Origin: Parvibaculum sp.
GTDB taxonomy: Bacteria; Pseudomonadota; Alphaproteobacteria; Parvibaculales; Parvibaculaceae
NCBI GenBank assembly: GCA_019635955.1
Contig: JAHBYL010000013.1
Location: 1 to 64,000, forward strand
Direction: 5' to 3'
DNA: 64,000 nucleotides
This document shows positions 57,992 through 64,000 of the stretch, one piece after another (the first letter of the stretch is position 1; the number at the start of each line of letters is the position of its first letter). The notes beneath the pieces are model-generated. The model ran no database searches and was not told the DNA's origin. It saw only the letters and a program-made list of their open reading frames with translations. A program made the translations under genes and the position numbers.

Positions 57992-59073
57992 CTGGCGCCT
58001 GCCCGGTGCAATGCCTCGAACTCCGCGATCTGCCGCATCGTGGCGCCGCGCATATCCGCGCCTGCATTGAAATCGCGATACCACTCCGCCAGCCATTCGA
58101 CGCCGGCCTCGCCTGCCAGCCGGTCCTTCCAGCCGAGACAGGCGCGGGCCTTCCTGCTGTCAATCTCGAGCTCCATCATCTCGTGCGGGCCGGTGTCGTT
58201 TGCCGGTTTCCAGCCGCTGCCGCCCATCGCGGCCTGAACGGCTTCGGCGAGGGCTGCGACGGTCACGGGCGTGGCATCGGGCGGGGGACCGAAATTCAGG
58301 GCCCTGGGCAGGTCAGCCCGCTCGGAGAGGCCACGAACATAGGTGAAATAGCCTGTGAGGCAGTCGAGCACGTGCTGCCAGGGCCGGGCCGCCTTCGGGT
58401 TCCGCAATGTGAGGGGCTCGCCGGCGCGGAGTGCGCGCCAGATATCGGGGACCAGGCGGTCTTCCGAGAAATCTCCGCCGCCGATCACATTGCCGCCGCG
58501 CGCCGTCGCCACGCGCACGCCCCTCTCCTCGAAGAACGAGCGTGCGTAGGACGAGGTGACGATCTCAGCTGCCGCCTTGGAGGCCGAATAGGGGTCGTGC
58601 CCGCCCAGCGCATCCTCTTCGCGAAAGGAGAGGCCCTGTTCGGCATTCTCGTAGACCTTGTCGGTGGTGACGACGAGGACCGTACGCAGCGCCTCACGCC
58701 CTCTCAGCGCGTCGAGGAGATTCACCGTTCCCATGACATTGGCCGCGAAAGTCTCGACCGGTGCGGCATAGGAACGGCGGACAAGCGGCTGTGCCGCCAT
58801 ATGGATGACGATCTCTGGATCGGCATCGTCAACGGCGTTCCGAAGTGCCTCGGTATCCCGGAGATCGCCGATATGCGAATTCCGCAGCGTCCGCTCGACC
58901 GAAGCAAGCGTAAAAAGGTTCGGCTCGGCCTCGGGCGCGAGAGAAAAGCCCGCGACCTCGGCCCCCATGCGCGCGAGCCAGAGCGAGGCCCAGGAGCCCT
59001 TGAATCCCGTGTGACCGGTCAGGAGCACCTTTCTGCCCGTCCAGAACGCAACATCGAGCCCGTCGATCGCCAC
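57988..59073 (-). CDS. rfbG: CDP-glucose 4,6-dehydratase
   Basis: Converts CDP-glucose to CDP-4-keto-6-deoxyglucose. The 361-residue SDR protein has KVLLTGHTGFKGSWASLWL, the catalytic VVTTDKVYEN, YSASKAAAEI and ARGGNVIGGGDFSEDRLVPD, all diagnostic of RfbG. It starts with GTG, overlapping the rfbF stop by one base. Confidence 0.95.
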   Translation of the reverse strand: MAIDGLDVAFWTGRKVLLTGHTGFKGSWASLWLARMGAEVAGFSLAPEAEPNLFTLASVERTLRNSHIGDLRDTEALRNAVDDADPEIVIHMAAQPLVRRSYAAPVETFAANVMGTVNLLDALRGREALRTVLVVTTDKVYENAEQGLSFREEDALGGHDPYSASKAAAEIVTSSYARSFFEERGVRVATARGGNVIGGGDFSEDRLVPDIWRALRAGEPLTLRNPKAARPWQHVLDCLTGYFTYVRGLSERADLPRALNFGPPPDATPVTVAALAEAVQAAMGGSGWKPANDTGPHEMMELEIDSRKARACLGWKDRLAGEAGVEWLAEWYRDFNAGADMRGATMRQIAEFEALHRAGAR

Positions 59074-59852
59074 TAGTCCCTCCAGACTTTCCAGGGCGCT
59101 TTGCCGCCGGCCCAGAGATCTTCAAGGTGGTTCTTCTCGCGCAGCGTGTCCATCGGCTGCCAGAAGCCACCATGGGCGAAGCTCATCAACTCGCCGTCAT
59201 CTGCCAGGCCCATCAGCGGCGCCCCCTCGAAGGGCGTCGCATCGCCTTCGATACGGTCGAGAACGGAAGGCTCCAGCACGAAGAAGCCGCCATTGATCCA
59301 GGCATTGTCGCCCGGCGGCTTCTCGATGAAGCGCTGCACCTTGTCGCCGTGAAGCTCAAGCGCACCATAGCGGCCGGGCGGGACGACGCGGGTCAGCGTC
59401 GCCGCCTTGCCGTGTTTGCGGTGGAAAGAGAGCAGCGCGCCGATATCGACATCGGCGACGCCGTCGCCATAGGTCATGAAGAAGGTCTCGCCGGGTTCGA
59501 GATAGTCGCGCACGCGCTTCACCCGGCCGCCGGTCAGCGTTTCCGGTCCGGTGTCGACCAGCGTGATACGCCAGTCTTCGCTCGTGTTCTGGTGATGGAC
59601 AATCTCGCCCGAGCGCGGATGGATGGTGACGTCCGACGAGTGGAGAGCATAGTTCGCGAAATATTCCTTGATCATGTAGCCGCGATAGCCGAGGCAGATC
59701 ACAAAATCGGTAAAGCCGTAGTGGGTGTAGATTTTCATGATGTGCCAGAGGATCGGACGGCCGCCGATCTCGATCATGGGCTTCGGGCGCAACTGACTCT
59801 CTTCCGAGATGCGCGTGCCGAGACCGCCTGCCAGCAATACAACCTTGGTCAT
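59073..59852 (-). CDS. rfbF: Glucose-1-phosphate cytidylyltransferase
   Basis: Makes CDP-glucose from CTP and glucose-1-phosphate. The 259-residue protein shows VVLLAGGLGTRISEESQLRP (NTP loop), KPMIEIGGRPILWHIMKIY, CLGYRGYMIKEYFANY and MTYGDGVADVDI (metal site). It is the first enzyme of the CDP-sugar pathway and lies 15 bp after gmk on the same strand, so the cassette may be read from the fabF-mltG-yicC-gmk transcript. Confidence 0.96.
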   Translation of the reverse strand: MTKVVLLAGGLGTRISEESQLRPKPMIEIGGRPILWHIMKIYTHYGFTDFVICLGYRGYMIKEYFANYALHSSDVTIHPRSGEIVHHQNTSEDWRITLVDTGPETLTGGRVKRVRDYLEPGETFFMTYGDGVADVDIGALLSFHRKHGKAATLTRVVPPGRYGALELHGDKVQRFIEKPPGDNAWINGGFFVLEPSVLDRIEGDATPFEGAPLMGLADDGELMSFAHGGFWQPMDTLREKNHLEDLWAGGKAPWKVWRD

Positions 59853-59867
59853 AACCTCCCCCGAGGC

Positions 59868-60506
59868 CTAGAGCGCTTCGCGCAATTGCTTGACGAAGTT
59901 CGACAGGCCGGTGAGGCGGCGGCGCTTCAGCCGCTCCGCACGCAGGATCGCCTGAAGCTCGGCGAAGGCCTTGTCGACGTCTTCGTTGATGATGATGTAG
60001 TCATATTCCTGATAATGGCTGATCTCGTCCGATGCCTTCGCCATGCGGGCGGCGACGACATCGGCCGGGTCCTGCGCCCGCTTCTCGAGACGTTTTTCGA
60101 GATCCTGCGCCGAGGGCGGCAGGATGAAGACCTTTACGAGATCTTCCTGCGCCGTCTCGTCGAGCTGCTGCGTTCCCTGCCAATCGATATCGAAAAGCAC
60201 GTCATGTCCGCGCGCCAAAGCCTCTTCGACCGGCTTTCGCGGCGTGCCGTAGTAATTGCCGAAGACCTTGGCATGCTCAAGGAACTCGCCCTTGTTGCGC
60301 ATGATGCCGAAATCTTCCGTCGTCAGAAAGAAGTAGTCCTTGCCATCCACTTCGCCCGGGCGCGGCTTGCGCGTTGTGGCGGAGACGGACATGTCGATCT
60401 CGTTATCGCTGTCGAGCAAGCGGCGGGAGAGCGTCGTCTTGCCTGCGCCCGAAGGCGAGGAGAGAACCAGCATGAGGCCACGTCTGTGAATGTCGATCCC
60501 GGTCAT
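59868..60506 (-). CDS. gmk: Guanylate kinase
   Basis: Phosphorylates GMP to GDP. The 212-residue protein has LSSPSGAGKTTLSRRLL (P-loop), SVSATTRKPRPGEVDG, DYFFLT and the Arg-rich lid ILPPSAQDLEKRLEKR. It lies 7 bp after yicC, in the conserved mltG-yicC-gmk order. Confidence 0.96.
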   Translation of the reverse strand: MTGIDIHRRGLMLVLSSPSGAGKTTLSRRLLDSDNEIDMSVSATTRKPRPGEVDGKDYFFLTTEDFGIMRNKGEFLEHAKVFGNYYGTPRKPVEEALARGHDVLFDIDWQGTQQLDETAQEDLVKVFILPPSAQDLEKRLEKRAQDPADVVAARMAKASDEISHYQEYDYIIINEDVDKAFAELQAILRAERLKRRRLTGLSNFVKQLREAL

Positions 60507-60513
60507 GCGGCAC

Positions 60514-61404
60514 TCATTCCACGTTCTGTATCTGCTCGCGGAACTGGTCGATCACCGCTTTCAGCTCGAGGCCGATGCGGGTCAGACTCACATCGGCCGC
60601 CTTGGAGCAAAGCGTGTTCGCCTCGCGGTTGAATTCCTGGGTCAGGAAATCGAAGCGGCGGCCGACAGGCTCATCCGAGGCCAGCAGCTCGCGCGCCTGG
60701 GCGACATGGGCTGTAAGGCGGTCCAGCTCCTCGCGGATATCGGCCTTGGTTGCGAGAATGGCGGCCTCCTGCACAAGCCGGTCTTCCGGCAGCGCCGGCG
60801 AGGCACCGAGCAACTCAGACACCTGCGCGGCGAGCCGCGCCTTGAGCGCCTCGGGCGAGGCGGCGGGAGAGGATGCGGCAGAAGCCGTCAGCTTTTCCAC
60901 GAGATCGATCTGGCCGCTCAGGACGGTTTCGAGCTTTGCTCCCTCCTCCGCTCTTGCGCGGGCAAGGGCAGAAACGGCCTCGGTGAAAGAGGCTACCAGC
61001 GCCTCGTCGAGGGCCGCCCGCTCCTCCTCCGTCTCCTCAACATCCTCGGCATTCTCGAGCACGCCCTTGAGCGCAAGGATGCCTTCAGGCCGTGGCGGGG
61101 AGGTCTCCATGGTGCGGCGAAGCTCGGCGACGGCCTCTACAACGGTGTGCAAGGCGTCGCGGTTGATCCTGAGGGGCGATGCTTCCGCACCCCTGTCCAT
61201 CGTCAGGGTGATCTGGCAATTGCCGCGACGGAGCTGGCGAGCAAGTTCGGCGCGCAGGCGGGCGTCGAGCCTGTCGAGTCCGAATGGCAGGCGGAAGCGG
61301 GCATCGAGCCCCTTGCCGTTGACGCTCCGCAGCTCCCAGTGCCAGCGGGCGGCGCCTGAGGCCCCTTCCACGCGGGCAAATCCTGTCATGCTGTTGAGCG
61401 GCAT
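60514..61404 (-). CDS. yicC: YicC family protein (putative endoribonuclease)
   Basis: A 296-residue protein of the YicC family, which in E. coli has been linked to RNA cleavage. It begins LNSMTGFARVEGASG, the usual family start, and ends with the YicC C-terminal domain (GRRFDFLTQEFNREANTLCSK in part). Helical, soluble and without signals. It lies 63 bp after mltG. Confidence 0.93.
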   Translation of the reverse strand: MPLNSMTGFARVEGASGAARWHWELRSVNGKGLDARFRLPFGLDRLDARLRAELARQLRRGNCQITLTMDRGAEASPLRINRDALHTVVEAVAELRRTMETSPPRPEGILALKGVLENAEDVEETEEERAALDEALVASFTEAVSALARARAEEGAKLETVLSGQIDLVEKLTASAASSPAASPEALKARLAAQVSELLGASPALPEDRLVQEAAILATKADIREELDRLTAHVAQARELLASDEPVGRRFDFLTQEFNREANTLCSKAADVSLTRIGLELKAVIDQFREQIQNVE

Positions 61405-61467
61405 CGAAACTCCCCTGAATCATCCATCTGCCGCGCGACTATAGCAGCACGGGCTTGCCGTTTCGCC

Positions 61468-62556
61468 TCACGGCTGGACGGCCCGTTGCTCCCGCTCGAT
61501 CCGGCGCCATTCGCGCACCCGCGCCTGATGCTCACTCAAGGTGCGGGAAAAGGCATGGCCGCCCGTTCCGTCCGCCACGAAGTAATACTCGCCGGTTTCG
61601 GGCGGGTTAAGCACCGCCTCGATGGAGGCCCGGCCCGGATTGCAGATCGGCGTCGGGGGCAGCCCGTCCACCTGATAGGTGTTATAGGGCGTCACGCGGT
61701 CAAGTTCGCTGCGGCGGATCGGCCGGCCGAGCGAGCCTTTGCCGCCGACAATCCCGTAGATGATGGTCGGATCCGACTGGAGGCGCATGGGCGCCCGAAG
61801 CCGGTTCACGAAGACCGCAGCCACTCGCGGCCTCTCGCCGGGCACACCCGTTTCCTTTTCCACGATGGAGGCAAGGATGATCGCTTCCTCCCGGGTCTTG
61901 AAGGGGAGATTGTCCGCCCGCTTGTCCCAGAGCTCGTCCATCAGGCGGGCCGCGGCGGCCTGCATGTTTCCGACGATCTCGGCCCGCGTCATGCCGCGCG
62001 TGAAACTGTAGGTCTCGGGCAGGAGCGAGCCTTCGGGCGGCGTTGCGGGCATGTCGCCCTCAAGCACGGGATGGGCTTCAACCAGCAGCATTGCCTGTTC
62101 GCTCGTCAGCCCTTCGGGAATGGTGATGCGGTGAAGGATCGAGCGGCCTTCGCGCAGGATGCCCATGATGGCGAACATGCTCGCATGGGCGGGGATCTCG
62201 TATTCACCGGCTTTCAGCGAGCGTTCGGCCCGGTGAAGGCGGGCGCCGGCGAGAAAGACATTGGCGTTCGAAATGACGCCCGCGCTTTCAAGCCGCGCCG
62301 CGATAGCGCGCACGCCCATGCCCTGTTCGAGCATGACGATTTGCGCCTCTGCGTGCGGTCCGTCCGTCTCGAAGAGATATTTGCCATAGAGGAAGGCACC
62401 GCCCGCGGCGATCAGGATGCCGAGCGGAAGGGCGATGAAAGCGGCGAGGAAAAAACGGACAAGGCGGCTTCGGCGCCGCCCTGTCCCGGTCTGCGGATGG
62501 TCACTGCCGGCGGCGCCGTCTTGCGGCGCCTGCGGTGCGTTCTCCTCGTCCGTCAA
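61468..62556 (-). CDS. mltG: Endolytic murein transglycosylase MltG
   Basis: A membrane-anchored lytic transglycosylase that cleaves nascent glycan strands. The 362-residue protein has a cytoplasmic acidic N-terminus, one membrane helix (about 30-52), a LysM-like segment and the YceG domain with ILASIVEKETGVPGERP (catalytic Glu), LQSDPTIIYG and PYNTYQVDGLPPTPICNPG. Its start overlaps the fabF stop by 4 bp. Confidence 0.94.
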   Translation of the reverse strand: MTDEENAPQAPQDGAAGSDHPQTGTGRRRSRLVRFFLAAFIALPLGILIAAGGAFLYGKYLFETDGPHAEAQIVMLEQGMGVRAIAARLESAGVISNANVFLAGARLHRAERSLKAGEYEIPAHASMFAIMGILREGRSILHRITIPEGLTSEQAMLLVEAHPVLEGDMPATPPEGSLLPETYSFTRGMTRAEIVGNMQAAAARLMDELWDKRADNLPFKTREEAIILASIVEKETGVPGERPRVAAVFVNRLRAPMRLQSDPTIIYGIVGGKGSLGRPIRRSELDRVTPYNTYQVDGLPPTPICNPGRASIEAVLNPPETGEYYFVADGTGGHAFSRTLSEHQARVREWRRIEREQRAVQP

Positions 62557-63809
62557 CCATCAACCTTTTTCACGATCAGCGACGCGTTGGTGCCGCCGAA
62601 GCCGAAGGAATTGCTGAGGGCGAAATTGACCTCCTTGTCGCGCGCCTTGAGCGGCACGAGGTCGATCGGCGTCTCCACTTCCGGATTATCGAGATTGAGC
62701 GTCGGCGGAAGCTTGCTGTCGCGGATCGCGAGCATGCAGAAGATCGCCTCGACCGCACCGGCCGCGCCAAGCAAATGGCCGATCGAGGACTTGGTCGAGG
62801 ACATCGAGACCTTCTCGGCGGCATTGCCGAGCATGCGCGTGACGGCGCCAAGCTCGATCGTGTCGGCCATGGTCGAGGTGCCATGCGCGTTCACATAATC
62901 GAGATCGGAGGCCGAAATGCCGGCGCGCTTCAACGCGGCCTGCATGGAGCGGAAGCCGCCATTGCCGTCTTCCGGCGGGGCGGTGATGTGATAGGCGTCG
63001 CCCGAGAGGCCATAGCCGACGACCTCGGCATAGATTTTCGCGCCGCGGGCCTTCGCGTGCTCATATTCCTCGAGCACGACGACGCCTGCGCCCTCGCCCA
63101 TGACGAAACCGTCGCGATCCTTGTCATAGGGGCGCGAGGCCTTTTCGGGCGTGTCGTTCCAGTTGGTCGAAAGCGCGCGGCAGGCGGCAAAGCCCGCGAT
63201 GCCGATGCGCGAAATAGCCGACTCGGCGCCGCCTGCCACCATGACGTCGGCATCGTCGAGCGCGATCAACCGTGCCGCGTCGCCGATGGCGTGGGCGCCC
63301 GTCGAGCAGGCGGTGACCACGGAGTGGTTCGGCCCCTTCAGGCCATGCTCGATCGAGACATAGCCGGAGGCGAGATTGATGAGGCGGCCGGTGATGAAGA
63401 AGGGGCTGACGCGGCGCGGGCCCTTTTCCTGCAGAATGAGCGCGGTCTCGGCAATGCCTTCAAGGCCGCCGATGCCGGAGCCGATCAGCGTACCGGTGCG
63501 GCATTGTTCGTCTTCAGTCGAAGGATGCCAACCGGCATCGTCCAGCGCCTGCTTGGCGGCGGCCACCGCGAAGACGATGAAATCGTCGACGCGCTTCGAC
63601 TCCTTGGGGTCCATCCAGTCGTCCGGATTGAACGCACCCTCGCCTTCGCGCGGTACGGGCATGGCGATCTTGCAGGGAAGATCTGAGACGTCGAATTTTT
63701 CGATTTTCCGGGCGCCGGATTCACCGTTCAGAATCCGCTTCCAGGTGGTTTCAACGCCGCATCCGAGCGGCGAGACCATACCCATACCCGTGACGACGAC
63801 CCGTCTCAT
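62553..63809 (-). CDS. fabF: Beta-ketoacyl-ACP synthase II
   Basis: Elongates acyl-ACP with malonyl-ACP in fatty-acid synthesis. The 418-residue protein has the catalytic triad in VVTACSTGAHAIGDA (Cys), NAHGTSTMADTIE (His) and SSIGHLLGAAGAVEA (His). ATG 63809 (MRRVVVTGMG) is the normal family start; a GTG at 63827 with a slightly longer N-terminus is possible. It lies downstream of acpP. Confidence 0.96.
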   Translation of the reverse strand: MRRVVVTGMGMVSPLGCGVETTWKRILNGESGARKIEKFDVSDLPCKIAMPVPREGEGAFNPDDWMDPKESKRVDDFIVFAVAAAKQALDDAGWHPSTEDEQCRTGTLIGSGIGGLEGIAETALILQEKGPRRVSPFFITGRLINLASGYVSIEHGLKGPNHSVVTACSTGAHAIGDAARLIALDDADVMVAGGAESAISRIGIAGFAACRALSTNWNDTPEKASRPYDKDRDGFVMGEGAGVVVLEEYEHAKARGAKIYAEVVGYGLSGDAYHITAPPEDGNGGFRSMQAALKRAGISASDLDYVNAHGTSTMADTIELGAVTRMLGNAAEKVSMSSTKSSIGHLLGAAGAVEAIFCMLAIRDSKLPPTLNLDNPEVETPIDLVPLKARDKEVNFALSNSFGFGGTNASLIVKKVDG

Positions 63810-63876
63810 GCCGATGCTCACTCCCACCTCGAACCGGAAGCCCGGAAGGACTCCGGAATGGTCTCAAGAGACAGGA

Positions 63877-63902
63877 GGCCGGAGAGATTCATCCCTCCGG
63901 CC
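63877..63902 (-). terminator. Hairpin between acpP and fabF (possible attenuator)
   Basis: A perfect 8-bp stem GGCCGGAG / CTCCGGCC (63877-63884, 63895-63902) lies 21 bp after the acpP stop. No T-run follows on the minus strand, so it is more likely a partial terminator or mRNA-stabilising hairpin that leaves acpP more abundant than fabF. Confidence 0.5.
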
Positions 63903-63922
63903 CCGCTGCAAATATCAGAAGA

Positions 63923-64000
63923 TCAGGACTTGGCGTTCGCTTTGACGAACTCGATCGCGTCCTTCACCGTGAGAATCTTCTCGGCCGCATCGTCCGGGAT
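63923..64000 (-). CDS. acpP: Acyl carrier protein, C-terminal fragment (5' part outside window)
   Basis: The last 25 codons of AcpP are visible before the window edge: IPDDAAEKILTVKDAIEF followed by VKANAKS and a TGA. This is the helix III/IV end of the acyl carrier protein; the DSL phosphopantetheine site lies beyond the edge. Location upstream of fabF is the usual arrangement. Confidence 0.93.
   Translation of the reverse strand: MPDDAAEKILTVKDAIEFVKANAKS

Overview
The window is about 64 kb of GC-rich, densely coded chromosome from an alphaproteobacterium. The evidence is the set and order of genes: RNase E, M48 protease, DsbA, then aroQ-accB-accC-aat-DUF2155-mlaD-NDUFA12; a complex I NDUFA12-type subunit; a B12-dependent ribonucleotide reductase; HdaA beside a PerM-like exporter, DUF2066 and purMN; and pepA-lptF-lptG-lptD-surA-pdxA-rsmA together with gmk-yicC-mltG-fabF-acpP. 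A Hyphomicrobiales-like genome such as Parvibaculum would fit, but the genus is an inference. I see no rRNA, tRNA, insertion sequence or CRISPR array.

Layout. 1-5.3 kb: 3' part of rne, a divergent ggt-like lipoprotein, M48 protease and DsbA. 5.3-10.6 kb: an accessory stretch with a fatty-acid desaturase, a heavily frameshifted oxidoreductase pseudogene, a low-GC coiled-coil/two-TM gene of unknown function, a KTSC gene, palindromic repeats and thiS-thiG. 10.9-15.3 kb: shikimate and fatty-acid genes (aroQ, accBC), aat, then DUF2155, mlaD and NDUFA12 on the other strand. 15.4-25.2 kb: a CheY-like regulator, nrdJ, an unexplained intergenic region, an ATP-grasp protein, a hybrid histidine kinase, a fasciclin protein and a host-attachment family protein. 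25.2-38.1 kb: aspS, rnd, ppx, ppk with a Pho-box-like upstream site, a membrane protein, hdaA, a PerM-like protein, DUF2066, purM-purN and ndk. 38.2-51.6 kb: an ABC-F ATPase, an MBL-fold hydrolase, holC, pepA and the LPS-transport operon lptF-lptG-lptD-surA-pdxA-rsmA. 51.7-59.9 kb: an alcohol dehydrogenase and a surface-sugar cassette (glycosyltransferases, methyltransferases, epimerases, rfbG, rfbF). 59.9-64 kb: gmk, yicC, mltG, fabF and the 3' end of acpP.

How the genes work together. Envelope biogenesis dominates: accBC, fabF and acpP supply fatty acids, lptFGD and surA move LPS to the outer membrane, mlaD belongs to phospholipid retrograde transport, mltG acts on peptidoglycan, and the rfb-type cassette probably builds a CDP-activated, C-methylated 6-deoxy sugar for a surface glycan. 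Nucleotide metabolism (nrdJ, purMN, ndk, gmk) and polyphosphate metabolism (ppk, ppx) form the second theme.

The most interesting points are: three 7-bp repeats at exact 11-bp period upstream of ppk (a Pho box); a CDP-sugar C-methylation cassette lying between rsmA and gmk, which are adjacent in many relatives; the low-GC coiled-coil membrane protein island; a GGT-like lipoprotein with degenerate active-site motifs; a dispersed palindromic repeat family, two copies of which are about 90 bp and nearly identical in opposite orientation; and an intergenic region with stacked hairpins and clustered ACATGT palindromes.
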